A stretch of 64,000 nucleotides of DNA from Levilinea sp. (GTDB lineage Bacteria > Chloroflexota > Anaerolineae > Anaerolineales > Anaerolineaceae): the NCBI GenBank assembly GCA_029975215.1, contig JARKPO010000071.1:1-64000 (forward strand). Direction: 5' to 3'. Under the pieces are notes generated by a model. It saw only the letters and a list, made by a program, of their open reading frames with translations, did not search any database and was not told where the DNA came from. Shown piece after piece: positions 43,996 through 52,802 of the stretch (its first letter is position 1; each line of letters starts with the position of its first letter). The position numbers were made by a program, and so were the translations under genes.

Positions 43996-44898
43996 ATGCT
44001 GCAAAGAATCATTAAATGGTTGAGTTGGGCAAGCCTGGGGGTATTGATGATGGGCTGCGGATTGTTCTCTATGGCAGCAGAGAAGGGGCAAGATGAGCCT
44101 CAGACCGCGCCGCCCCCCGCAGCGGAGCCTTTGGCTGCGCCGGAAATGCCTGCGCAAAGCGCGTCAAATGAGTTGCGCTTTCCACGTCAGGGGCAGCGTA
44201 TCGCGGAGGCGGACGGCATGCCGATGGTTTATGTTGAAGCGGGGGAGTTCATGATGGGGTCGGAGGAGATGGAACTTCATGAGAAACCTGTTCATTCCGT
44301 AACCCTGGATGGGTTTTGGATAGATCAATATGAAGTTCCCGTGGGATTGTTTCAAAAGTTCATTGACGCCAACGGCGCTGTGGATGCCGAGGGGCACGCG
44401 TATTTCAATGAACGCGAGTGGCGGGAATTTCCACTTGCAGCGGATCTGCCCGCCGTATATGTGACCTGGTACGGGGCACAGGCGTATTGCCAATGGGCGG
44501 GCAGGCGCCTGCCCACCGAAGCCGAGTGGGAAAAAGCAGCCCGGGGAACCGACGGCCGCACGTTTCCGTGGGGAGAGGGCTTTGATTGTACGCGGGCGAA
44601 TTACCGTCACTGCGGCAACGATGTAAAGCCCGTGGGAAGCCACCCGAAAGGGGCCAGCCCGTACGGTGCGGAAGATATGGCTGGGAATGTTTGGGAGTGG
44701 GTCGCAGATCTCTACGGGCCGTACAGCGCAGAGGCAGCCGTTAACCCTACCGGTCCCAAACGAGGGGAATACCGCTCCATTCGCGGAGGATGCTGGGCCG
44801 ATGACAGCGAGCTTTCACTGCGCAGCGCTTATCGCGGCTCGAATGAGCCCGAAGATAAATCAGATTGGTTGGGGTTTCGCTGTGCGGCCTCAGAGTGA
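43996..44898 (+). CDS. SUMF1/FGE-domain lipoprotein
   Basis: A 300-residue lipoprotein (lipobox VLMMGCG) with a Pro/Ala linker and a formylglycine-generating-enzyme-like domain: MVYVEAGEFMMGSEEMELHEKPVHSVTLDGFWIDQYEV, LPTEAEWEKAARGTDGRTFPWG, MAGNVWEWVADLYGPY, IRGGCWADDSELSLRSAYRG. The copper-binding Cys pair of true FGE is not evident (only RGGCW), so a structural or binding role is more likely than sulfatase activation. ATG 43996 follows GTGAGG. Confidence 0.85.
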   Translation: MLQRIIKWLSWASLGVLMMGCGLFSMAAEKGQDEPQTAPPPAAEPLAAPEMPAQSASNELRFPRQGQRIAEADGMPMVYVEAGEFMMGSEEMELHEKPVHSVTLDGFWIDQYEVPVGLFQKFIDANGAVDAEGHAYFNEREWREFPLAADLPAVYVTWYGAQAYCQWAGRRLPTEAEWEKAARGTDGRTFPWGEGFDCTRANYRHCGNDVKPVGSHPKGASPYGAEDMAGNVWEWVADLYGPYSAEAAVNPTGPKRGEYRSIRGGCWADDSELSLRSAYRGSNEPEDKSDWLGFRCAASE

Positions 44899-44946
44899 AC
44901 CCCGGGCAGCTATCGCGATCCAATACATAAATAAAGGGAGGCAGTC

Positions 44947-46176
44947 ATGCTGAAACGAATGGTCGGGTTGTTTTTGATCACGGTGTTTCTGATGGGGTGC
45001 ATGGTGGGGGGAGCGGCTTCCATTCAGCCGCCGGAAGGCGGCCAGAAAGTGGATGTGCCGTTGTATGACGGCGCAAAAAACGTTTCGATGGCCGCGGATG
45101 ACCAGGCTGCTATGGTTGCAGAATTACTGGGGCGCAAAGCCTTGCTCTATGCATCCACCATTTCGGTGACCAAAACGGAGAAGATGGGGGACGAAATTCA
45201 AAGCGAATGGAATGAGAAACTGCCCAAAGAAAAATGGCGGCTGAAACAGGATTGGGTCCGCATTGAGCGTTATTGGTTGAGCAGCTGGCGCAACGGTGAT
45301 TATGAACTGACCGCCGTGATTCTGGACGGGATGACCAGCGAAGACGTGTCGGACATGCAGCGGATGTACGGCATTGAAGATGTTGAGCTTGGGGAAAGCC
45401 TGGTGCTTGTTTTGCTGCAGGACACCCATCAGCCCTTGCCAGATTTAACCGCCACGGCTGAGGCTGCCGGATGGAGCGCCAGCGCCACTGCGCAATCGGA
45501 TGAGCGGGCAGCGACGGCCACAGCCAGGGCTGCGGAGTATGAGGCAACCCAAATTTCAAAGGAAGCCGCCCAGACCGCCATGGTGATCAGCGCAACCCAG
45601 TCTGTTCAGGAAACCCAGGTTTCTGCGGCAGCCACTGCAGCCGTGACCCCCACCGCGACGCCCGACCCCTATCCGTCGGTTGCACTTCCATTTACGGATT
45701 CGTTTGATCAGGGGGTTCGCCCGGAATGGCGAATTTTGAGCAAGGATCAACCCGCGATCGTTAACGGCAGGCTGAGCGCAGCCAAAGGCCAGACGGTGGT
45801 TTTGTCCATTGGCAACGGAGACCTGACAAATTACACCGTGGAATTTGATTATGAGTTTTCGGGCTGGTACTCGTATTCGGGTAAGTTCACCGTGTTCTTT
45901 ACCCCGACCTTGAAATATGAGGTTTTTGCCGATAACCACAATGGGGGACGCTGGTACGAATTTGTGGAAAAGGAGTGGAAGAGCATCCTGGATGACAACG
46001 GGGTCGGGAAGCTTCAGGGGCACATGCGCATGGATCGAGCTGGAAACCAATATACGATTTTGATTGATGGCCAGCTGGCAAGCACGTTCAAGTACGGTGA
46101 TGCGGGAGGAGCCCCTTTGACCCTGGAGATCGAACACGCCGATACCGCCCTGGATAACCTGACGTTGAAGGAGTAA
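44947..46176 (+). CDS. Lipoprotein with helical Ala/Thr linker and C-terminal beta-sandwich-like domain
   Basis: A 409-residue lipoprotein (lipobox FLMGC). The N-terminal half is a domain of about 150 residues of unknown fold; residues about 165-230 are an Ala/Thr/Glu-rich helical linker (SATAQSDERAATATARAAEY); the C-terminal 170 residues (FTDSFDQGVRPEWRILSK, YTVEFDYEFSGWY, GNQYTILIDGQLASTF, LDNLTLKE) look like a concanavalin/LamG-type module similar in style to that encoded at 34763. Probably surface-displayed. It follows the SUMF1 gene by 48 bases with GGGAGG upstream. Confidence 0.7.
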   Translation: MLKRMVGLFLITVFLMGCMVGGAASIQPPEGGQKVDVPLYDGAKNVSMAADDQAAMVAELLGRKALLYASTISVTKTEKMGDEIQSEWNEKLPKEKWRLKQDWVRIERYWLSSWRNGDYELTAVILDGMTSEDVSDMQRMYGIEDVELGESLVLVLLQDTHQPLPDLTATAEAAGWSASATAQSDERAATATARAAEYEATQISKEAAQTAMVISATQSVQETQVSAAATAAVTPTATPDPYPSVALPFTDSFDQGVRPEWRILSKDQPAIVNGRLSAAKGQTVVLSIGNGDLTNYTVEFDYEFSGWYSYSGKFTVFFTPTLKYEVFADNHNGGRWYEFVEKEWKSILDDNGVGKLQGHMRMDRAGNQYTILIDGQLASTFKYGDAGGAPLTLEIEHADTALDNLTLKE

Positions 46177-46304
46177 TCCTGAAACCTAACGAGTTTGGTA
46201 GTTGCTCATAATGGGTTTTCATTGTAGACTTTCAATGAGCCTGATTTTGCTTTTAAATAGACTCTTGAGATGCTGCCACACAGCACAGGATGGGAGGGAA
46301 CAGG

Positions 46305-47732
46305 ATGAAACGCTGGCTTACGTTTGTACTTGCCATGAGTTTGTTAGCCGTTTCGGGGGGCCTGGCGGATGTTTCGGCGCAGGTGGACAGCGGCCCTACC
46401 TGGGGCGGGCGCATTGCCTATTTTAACACCACTGCCGAAAACGCCCCCCTGAACGTGGTGTACTACGACGCGGACGGCAATCCGTATGCCCAGGATGGGG
46501 ACGCCCTGCCCCTGGTTCCGCCCCACGGCTCAGGAACTTTCCTGGTGAATTCGACCCTGCCGGATGCCGGCGGAGCAGCCGTGCTGGAAGCGCCCTCGGG
46601 CGTGTTGGCGGTGTATGAACAGGTGGCCACAGGCGACGATGTCAAATACGGCCAGCCCATGTACAGCGGCATGGAAGCCCAGGAAGCGGGCGGCCTGCTG
46701 TTTGTGCCCTATTTTGTGTACGAATATTCCGAGCTGTATTACAAGGCCCCCATGACCCTCAGCGCTTCGCTGGGCGTGCAGAACGTGACCGACGCGCCAG
46801 TGGATGTGCGCGTGCTGGAAAACGGGGCTGAACTGGCAACGGCCACCATCCCGCCTCAGTCCAGCCGTCACTTTACCGGCGCGGACCTGGGCCTGGCTGC
46901 CGGAACCCGCACCGCACTGGTGGTGGAAGGGCCGGACGCCAGCATTTTGGGGGCGGTGGTGGTGGAACAGCAAACCGACGGGCGGCGCGCCTTTGCCTAT
47001 GAGGCCCAGGGGCCGGCCCGTGCTTCGCAATCGCTGACGATGTCGCGCCTGACGTGCAGCACGCTGACGCGCCGCCTGCGCAGCCGCTATTATGTGCAGG
47101 CCAGTGAGGATACCACCGTGGACGTGTTGTTCTACACCAACGGCGGGTCCAAGATCAACCCAGCCAAGCCGCTGAACTTTACCGGCCTGGCGGTGAGCGC
47201 GGGGCAAAGCCTGGAAATTGACCCCTGCCTGGACTCGCGTCTGGCGGGCAAGACCGGCTCCCTGGTGGTGACCAGCAGCGGCGCGGCCCTGACGGGGGTG
47301 GGCATGGTGCGCGATCGCTATGGGGTGGGCACCACCTTCACAGCCCAGGTGACGCCCGCTCCGGCGCCCAGCTACCGCTACGCGTTGCCGTATGTGGTGT
47401 GGGGCAAAACCTCTTCCCTGCCGCGCACCTACATCAGCCTGCTCAACCTGGGGAACGCCAAGGCCAATATCGAGGTGCGCTATTACCGCACGGACGGCAG
47501 CCTGGGGAACAAAAAGAACCCCACCCTGCGCTACAAAGGCGTTCCGCTGCATGCGGTGCGCAATACCACGCCCTCAGCAGCCTATGTTCTGCGCAGCGGG
47601 GCCTTCGCCGGCGCGGTGGAAGTGATCAGCGACCAGCCGCTGCTGGTGACGGCACGCGTGCAGCGGGCGATCACCAAAGTGCCCGGCACCACCCGTGTGG
47701 CAGAGGACTACGACGCGTTTTACCTGCCCTAA
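46305..47732 (+). CDS. Secreted protein of unknown function with repeated beta-rich units
   Basis: A 475-residue exported protein with a signal peptide ending at VSAQ (residues 1-26). The body is built of beta-rich stretches of about 100 residues, each with a pattern like RxxLPYVxxxx ... SLLNLGNAxAxxEVRYYRTDG (residues about 355-400), FNTTAENAPLNVVYYDADG (near the N-terminus) and VLFYTNGG in the middle. Such extracellular units occur widely in Chloroflexota without assigned role. ATG 46305 follows GGGAGGG. No transmembrane anchor or sorting signal at the C-terminus. Confidence 0.65.
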   Translation: MKRWLTFVLAMSLLAVSGGLADVSAQVDSGPTWGGRIAYFNTTAENAPLNVVYYDADGNPYAQDGDALPLVPPHGSGTFLVNSTLPDAGGAAVLEAPSGVLAVYEQVATGDDVKYGQPMYSGMEAQEAGGLLFVPYFVYEYSELYYKAPMTLSASLGVQNVTDAPVDVRVLENGAELATATIPPQSSRHFTGADLGLAAGTRTALVVEGPDASILGAVVVEQQTDGRRAFAYEAQGPARASQSLTMSRLTCSTLTRRLRSRYYVQASEDTTVDVLFYTNGGSKINPAKPLNFTGLAVSAGQSLEIDPCLDSRLAGKTGSLVVTSSGAALTGVGMVRDRYGVGTTFTAQVTPAPAPSYRYALPYVVWGKTSSLPRTYISLLNLGNAKANIEVRYYRTDGSLGNKKNPTLRYKGVPLHAVRNTTPSAAYVLRSGAFAGAVEVISDQPLLVTARVQRAITKVPGTTRVAEDYDAFYLP

Positions 47733-47756
47733 AGGCTCTCCATCGGCTTAAGATTG

Positions 47757-47790
47757 CGCGGAGGTCAGCGGTTTTGACCTCCGCGTTTTT
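47757..47790 (+). terminator. Intrinsic terminator
   Basis: CGCGGAGGTCA (47757-47767) pairs with TGACCTCCGCG (47775-47785), then TTTTT. Confidence 0.92.
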
Positions 47791-47911
47791 CATGGGTATT
47801 TCTGATGATATTCATCGGCGAAAGGGCGAGGAATTGCGTGTTGAATTTAACGGAATTTAATGTTAAGCTATTTGGCAGGTGGTTTTACCAGTTTATCGCC
47901 GGAGCTGTTTA

Positions 47912-48655
47912 GTGGATACTGTGCAGATTTCGCCTTTAGCGGTTCAGAGCCTGAAAGAAGCCTGTGTGCGCAAGCTGGAAGGATTTATCCTTTCGGGTGA
48001 GCTGAAAATTGGGGAACGGCTTCCGGCGGAGCGGGATCTGGCGCAGCGCCTGGGCTTGAGCCGCCCTGTGCTGCACGAAGCTCTGGTGGATCTGGCGGGT
48101 AAGGGCCTGGTGGTGATTGAACCCCGCCGCGGGGCGCGCATCGCCGATTTTCGCACCAGCGGTTCGCTGGCGCTGCTGCCCTCGCTGCTGGCTTATCACG
48201 AAGGCGCGCTGGACCCGGTGTTCATGAACAGCCTGATGGAAATGCGCCTGGTGCTGGAGATGGAAACGGCGCGGCTGGCGGCGGAACGGCGCAGCGCGGA
48301 ACAGATGGAACGGCTGGAGGCGCATCTGCGGCGCGAGGCGGCGGCGGATTGGAGCGACGCACAGGCCTTGACTGAGCTGGATTTTGAATTTCATTTGCTG
48401 GTGGCGATTGCCTCCAACAATGTGCTTTACCCGATGATTTTGAATTCGTTTGAAAAGGTGTACACCAATCTGACCGGCCGTTTTTTTGCGGGTGTGCGCG
48501 GCGGGGCGGCGGTGGGCGAGGTGTGGGCCTTTCACGCCCAAATGGGACAGGCGGTGCAGGAGCAAGATTCGCCGCGGGCTGCCGAGTGGATGGCGGCCAT
48601 GCTGCGCCACGGTGAAGCCTACCTGCGCATGGCAGGTGCGGCGGCGCAGGACTGA
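47912..48655 (+). CDS. FadR-type GntR regulator (FCD domain)
   Basis: A 247-residue regulator. The winged helix (LKIGERLPAERDLAQRLGLSRPVLHEALVDL, residues about 25-75) is followed by an all-helical FCD ligand domain (MNSLMEMRLVLEMETARLAA; LTELDFEFHLLVAIASNNVLY). FCD regulators usually sense organic acids and control nearby catabolic operons. It lies upstream of the RocB-like/ornithine genes, which it might control. GTG 47912 is chosen (GGAG upstream). Confidence 0.88.
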   Translation: MDTVQISPLAVQSLKEACVRKLEGFILSGELKIGERLPAERDLAQRLGLSRPVLHEALVDLAGKGLVVIEPRRGARIADFRTSGSLALLPSLLAYHEGALDPVFMNSLMEMRLVLEMETARLAAERRSAEQMERLEAHLRREAAADWSDAQALTELDFEFHLLVAIASNNVLYPMILNSFEKVYTNLTGRFFAGVRGGAAVGEVWAFHAQMGQAVQEQDSPRAAEWMAAMLRHGEAYLRMAGAAAQD

Positions 48656-48698
48656 AGACAACGCAGAACACGGGTTAACAGAATACAACGGAGGCCTC

Positions 48699-49322
48699 AT
48701 GAATCACCCGGAAGCAACGCAGCAAGCCCTTTCGATTTTACGCAGCGGGGAAAACTTTCAATGGATCGTCATCCCTATGCTGGCGGTGGCCGTGTATATC
48801 TACGCCAACGAGTACTCCCACAAGAATTGGAAAGGGATCGCGGCGGGGTTGGCGCTGTACATGGTGCACTGGTTTTTTGAAATCCTCAACGCATTGATCC
48901 AGCATTTCAGCGGCCATGCCCTGTGGACCGTGCCGACCGGTACCTCACTGCTGCTGCTGGTGGGGGTAGGTGTGGAGCTGAGCCTGATGTTTTCGGTGGC
49001 GGGACTGGTGATGAGCAAGCTGCTGCCCGCCGACCCGCGCCTGAAGATCTTGGGAATCAACAACCGCGTGTTTTTTGCGGTGCTGAATGCGGCCTTTTTC
49101 GCTTTCATTGAAATCTTCCTGGCGATGACCCCGGCCTTCGTGTGGGTGTATCCCTGGTGGGGCGCGCTGCCGGTGTTTGTGACGGTGTACATTCCCTTCT
49201 TCCTGGCGGCCTTCTGGTGCTATGACTGGCAGCCCGCCCGGCAGAAGCGCTTCATCGGCGGCCTGTTTGGGGTGAATGTTCTCATGCTGGCGGTGTTTGC
49301 GGGCATTTTGGGCTGGATCTAA
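48699..49322 (+). CDS. Polytopic membrane protein, unknown
   Basis: A 207-residue protein with about six membrane helices (for example IVIPMLAVAVYIYANEYS, SLLLLVGVGVELSLMFSVAGLV, FFAVLNAAFFAFIEIFLAM, ALPVFVTVYIPFFLAAFWCY). No recognised family. It starts 43 bases after the FadR-type gene (ATG 48699, ribosome site ACGGAGG) and may share its transcript. Confidence 0.65.
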   Translation: MNHPEATQQALSILRSGENFQWIVIPMLAVAVYIYANEYSHKNWKGIAAGLALYMVHWFFEILNALIQHFSGHALWTVPTGTSLLLLVGVGVELSLMFSVAGLVMSKLLPADPRLKILGINNRVFFAVLNAAFFAFIEIFLAMTPAFVWVYPWWGALPVFVTVYIPFFLAAFWCYDWQPARQKRFIGGLFGVNVLMLAVFAGILGWI

Positions 49323-49376
49323 AGAAGACATTTGGACGGCTTAGGGAAGGGAAGGCCCTAAGCAGTGGGGTTAATC

Positions 49377-49408
49377 TGCACCCCGCCGGGGTAACCTGGC
49401 GGGGTGCA
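49377..49408 (+). repeat. Perfect inverted repeat, terminator-like
   Basis: TGCACCCCGCC (49377-49387) with GGCGGGGTGCA (49398-49408): 11 bp perfect stem, 10-base loop, no T-run. Lies between the membrane-protein gene and the RocB-like gene; may stop transcription or stabilise mRNA ends. Confidence 0.6.
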
Positions 49409-49464
49409 GGGATTCATGTGGGAAGTGTCGGGCGTAAATGGACGACCCATTTTGGACGGGCCTG

Positions 49465-49470
49465 TATAAT
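49465..49470 (+). promoter_or_regulatory. Possible -10 box of the RocB-like gene
   Basis: TATAAT at 49465-49470, 48 bases before the ATG; no matching -35 box seen. Confidence 0.4.
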
Positions 49471-49518
49471 GAAAAGGATTCGCGCCACCCCCCTGACCCC
49501 TGACAAGGAGATCCGCAT

Positions 49519-51222
49519 ATGTACGATTGGTCCACCCCCACCCGCGTCTGGTCCCTGAAGCTGACCCAATTCCCCAGCCAGACCAACACCCCCGGCGAAC
49601 GCGACTTTGCCCACTTTCTGCGTGCGCAGCTGCTGGAATGGCCCTATTTTCAGGAGCATCCCCAGCAGATTCAATTGCTGCAAACCCAGCGAGACGCCTT
49701 CGAGCGTTACGCGGTGGCGGCTTTGGTGCGGGGCGAAGGGCCGCAGACGGTGATCTTAACCGGGCATTATGACGTGGTCAGCGTGGAAAATTACGGCGAT
49801 TTAAGCCCCTGGGCCTACGCCCCCGAGGCTTTGCTGCCGCGTCTGCTGGAGCGCCTGCAAAGCGAGGCCGCCCGCCCCCAGGGGCTTTCGGCGGCGGACG
49901 CGCTGGCATTGGAGGATTTGCTCAGCGGGAACTTCTTGCCGGGGCGGGGCCTGTTGGACATGAAGAGCGGGTTGGCGGCCGGGCTGGCGGTGATGGAGCG
50001 CTTTGCGCGCCTGCCCCTGGCCCAACGGCGGGGAAATCTGCTGTTTGTGGCCGTGCCGGATGAGGAAATTGCCTCTTACGGCGCGCGGGCTATGGCGGCG
50101 CATTTGCCCGGCCTGGCCCAGCAGTGGGAACTGAGCCTGGAGGCGGCCGTCAACCTGGACGCCTCGGATGATTTGGGGGACGGCAGCCAGGGGCAGGCGG
50201 CCTATTTGGGCAGCGTGGGCAAGCTGCTGCCGGCCGTGTTCCTGGTGGGGCGCGAAACCCACGCCGGTTCACCCTTCAGCGGGGTGAACGTGAACCGCAT
50301 GGGGGCCGAGGTGGTGCGGCGGGTGGAATGCAATCCGCTTTTTATGGATGGGTGGCGGGGGTCCTTCACGGTGCCTCCCACCTGTTTGAAATACGCTGAC
50401 GCGAAGATGCACTACGACGTGACCACGCCCACCAGCGCCTGGTGTTACTTTAACTGGCTGACGCTGCGGCAGCCGGTGAGCGAGGTGTTGACCCGTATGG
50501 TTGTGGCGGTGGGCGAGGCTCTGGCAGAAGCGATCCAAGAGCTGGGGCAGGCGGCGGAGGCGTATGCCGAGCGCACGGGAAGCACCGGCTTTTCAGAAAT
50601 GCCCAAACCGGCGGTGTACACCTTTGAGGAGCTGAAAACCCTGGCCGAGATGAACGGCGGGGCGGAATTTTCGGCGCATTACGACCGTTTGGAACAGGAG
50701 CTTTCGGCTGACCCGGCTTTGAATACGCCCCAGGTCAGCCTGCGCCTGACGGAGGCGGCCTGGGCGGCCAGCGGGCAGACCGGCCCGGCGGCGGTGGTGG
50801 GCTTTGCCGCCATCCATTACCCGCCGGTGGTTTTGGACGAGGGGGATGAACGCGCCTGCCGCCTGCAGCGGGCGATTGAGATCCACGGCACAGCGGTGAG
50901 CCGCGATTACCAAACGCCGTTTACCACCCATGCCTTTTTCCCAGGGATTTCAGATCTGAGCTTTTTGGGCGGGCAGATTTCGGAAGAGGAACAATTTGAA
51001 CTGATGCTGAACACCCCGGCCTGGGGTCAGCGGGCGGGTTTTGATTACTCGGCGGCGGCCGGGCTGGCCCTTCCGGTGGTGAACATTGGCCCGTGGGGGC
51101 GCGACTATCACCAGCGCAATGAGCGCCTGTACACCCCCTATGCCTTTAGAGTGCTGCCCGAACTGCTCTGGCGGATTTGCGCGGATCTGAATGGGTGCGC
51201 TGCGCAGGCGCAGACGGAGTGA
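49519..51222 (+). CDS. RocB-like M20 family metallopeptidase
   Basis: A 567-residue M20 peptidase-fold protein. Zinc-site motifs: VILTGHYDVVSVE (first His/Asp), GRGLLDMKSGLAAGLAVME (bridging Asp) and VAVPDEEIASYGARAM (catalytic Glu pair); the lid domain has GRETHAGSPFSGVNVN. The long form with an insertion matches RocB of arginine-utilisation operons, whose exact reaction is not known. Its position right before the ornithine fermentation operon supports a role in releasing arginine or ornithine from a derivative, which is an inference. Confidence 0.85.
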   Translation: MYDWSTPTRVWSLKLTQFPSQTNTPGERDFAHFLRAQLLEWPYFQEHPQQIQLLQTQRDAFERYAVAALVRGEGPQTVILTGHYDVVSVENYGDLSPWAYAPEALLPRLLERLQSEAARPQGLSAADALALEDLLSGNFLPGRGLLDMKSGLAAGLAVMERFARLPLAQRRGNLLFVAVPDEEIASYGARAMAAHLPGLAQQWELSLEAAVNLDASDDLGDGSQGQAAYLGSVGKLLPAVFLVGRETHAGSPFSGVNVNRMGAEVVRRVECNPLFMDGWRGSFTVPPTCLKYADAKMHYDVTTPTSAWCYFNWLTLRQPVSEVLTRMVVAVGEALAEAIQELGQAAEAYAERTGSTGFSEMPKPAVYTFEELKTLAEMNGGAEFSAHYDRLEQELSADPALNTPQVSLRLTEAAWAASGQTGPAAVVGFAAIHYPPVVLDEGDERACRLQRAIEIHGTAVSRDYQTPFTTHAFFPGISDLSFLGGQISEEEQFELMLNTPAWGQRAGFDYSAAAGLALPVVNIGPWGRDYHQRNERLYTPYAFRVLPELLWRICADLNGCAAQAQTE

Positions 51223-51382
51223 AAATCGCCCGGCGAGGGTGATACTCTTCCATAGAATTGCGACAAAGCTCAAGTTTTTTCCAAAGCATGCAGAGACCGT
51301 GATATGATCTTATTGTCCGTTAATGGATTTTTACGGCAGCGTGAAATCCACTTTTAACTCTCAGATCGAAAGGATTGCTTGT

Positions 51383-52423
51383 ATGGAGCCAATTCGTGTT
51401 CTTCAGTGGGGCCTCGGCGCGATGGGTAGCGGAATGGCCCGGCTCATGCTCGAGAAATCGGGTCTCAAGATCGAAGCCGTCATTGACGGCCGGCCGGACT
51501 ACGTGGGTAAAGACCTGGGCGATGTGTTAGGTGTGGGTAAATCGCTGGGTGTGACCATCACCAACCGCCCTGAGGATGTGCTGAAGAAGGAGAAGGTGGA
51601 TCTGGTCATCCTGGCGACCACCTCCTGGCTCTCTGAGCAGATGCCGGATCTGCGCAAGGTGCTGAGCGCGGGCATCAACTGCATTTCGATCGCCGAAGAA
51701 ATGGCCGATCCGTATGCGCAAAGCCCCGAACTGGCCCGCGAACTGGATGAGCTGGCCAAGAAGCACGGTGTGTCGGTGTTGGGCACGGGCGTGAACCCCG
51801 GCTTTGTGTTGGATCTGCTGGTGGTGACCCTGACGGGCGGCAATCACAGTGTGGAGCGGATTGAGGCTTCGCGCGTGAACGACCTCAGCCCCTACGGCCC
51901 CACGGTGATGAAATCGCAGGGCGTGGGCACCACCCCCGAGGCCTTCCGGGCGGGCGTGGCGGACGGTTCGATTGTGGGGCATGTGGGATTCCCCGAATCG
52001 ATTCATATGATCAGTGATGCCCTGGGGTTGGGCGTGGACCGCATTGAACAGAGCCGCGAACCGATCATCAGTAAAGTACACCGCGAGACCCCGCACGTGA
52101 AAGTGGAACCGGGCATGGTGGCGGGCTGCGCGCACATTGGCGTGGGTTACCGCGGAGACAAAGAGGTCATCCGCCTGATCCACCCGCAGCAAATTCATCC
52201 GCAGTTGGAAAATCAGGATACCGGCGACTATATCCATATTTACGGCAAGCCGGAAATTCATATGGCGATCAAGCCCGAAATCGCTGGCGGTATTGCTACC
52301 ATGGGCATCGCGGTGAATATGATCCCGCATGTGGTGGCGGCGACGCCCGGCCTGAAGCGCATGATTGACCTGCCGGCCCCGGCGGCTCTGATGGGTGAGA
52401 GCGCCTACAGCCGTCATATCTAA
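51383..52423 (+). CDS. ord: 2,4-diaminopentanoate dehydrogenase
   Basis: A 346-residue NAD(P)-dependent amine dehydrogenase. The N-terminal Rossmann motif is RVLQWGLGAMGSGMARLML, followed by DAP-dehydrogenase-like segments (LVILATTSWLSEQMPDL, GVSVLGTGVNPGFVLDLLVV, CAHIGVGYRGDKEV). In the oxidative ornithine pathway it converts (2R,4S)-2,4-diaminopentanoate to 2-amino-4-oxopentanoate with release of ammonia. Identified by family resemblance plus the strictly matching neighbour genes. ATG 51383 follows AAAGGA. First gene of the seven-gene operon. Confidence 0.92.
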   Translation: MEPIRVLQWGLGAMGSGMARLMLEKSGLKIEAVIDGRPDYVGKDLGDVLGVGKSLGVTITNRPEDVLKKEKVDLVILATTSWLSEQMPDLRKVLSAGINCISIAEEMADPYAQSPELARELDELAKKHGVSVLGTGVNPGFVLDLLVVTLTGGNHSVERIEASRVNDLSPYGPTVMKSQGVGTTPEAFRAGVADGSIVGHVGFPESIHMISDALGLGVDRIEQSREPIISKVHRETPHVKVEPGMVAGCAHIGVGYRGDKEVIRLIHPQQIHPQLENQDTGDYIHIYGKPEIHMAIKPEIAGGIATMGIAVNMIPHVVAATPGLKRMIDLPAPAALMGESAYSRHI

Positions 52424-52517
52424 TTCGTGATGATGGCTTAAACGAGTCCTTGTTCATCGCAGGCAGAAAACCCTAACCGTTTTCGGCCTGTGATGTTCTA
52501 TACGGGTTGGAGGCAAA

Positions 52518-52802
52518 ATGAGCAAAATTGAGAAAGGCACCTGGGTTGAGATTGAGCAAGTGGTCTTAAAACCGGAAGAACGCGCCCCCTCGGTCCCAGA
52601 AGATACCAGGCAGGTTCCCTATGTGCTGCGCGTGTCGGGCTTTTTGCTGGAGGCGGCGGAGCTGGGCGCGGAGGTGAAAATCTGCACGATTATTGGCCGC
52701 GAATTGAGCGGGGTGCTGCGCACGGTAAACCCCAGTTACACCCACAGTTTTGGCACAACCGTGCCGGAACTGCTGACAATTGGCACGGAGGCGGAAGCAT
52801 GA
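52518..52802 (+). CDS. ortA: 2-amino-4-oxopentanoate thiolase, alpha subunit
   Basis: A 94-residue OrtA-family protein (GTWVEIEQVVLKPEERAP, TRQVPYVLRVSGFLLEAAELG, PSYTHSFGTTVPELL). With OrtB it cleaves 2-amino-4-oxopentanoate with CoA to alanine and acetyl-CoA. Its stop overlaps the ortB start (ATGA), as expected for subunits made in equal amounts. Confidence 0.9.
   Translation: MSKIEKGTWVEIEQVVLKPEERAPSVPEDTRQVPYVLRVSGFLLEAAELGAEVKICTIIGRELSGVLRTVNPSYTHSFGTTVPELLTIGTEAEA

Noticed and set aside
43996..44898. True formylglycine-generating enzyme for sulfatases
   Set aside because: The catalytic Cys pair is not evident, the protein is a lipoprotein, and no sulfatase gene is nearby.
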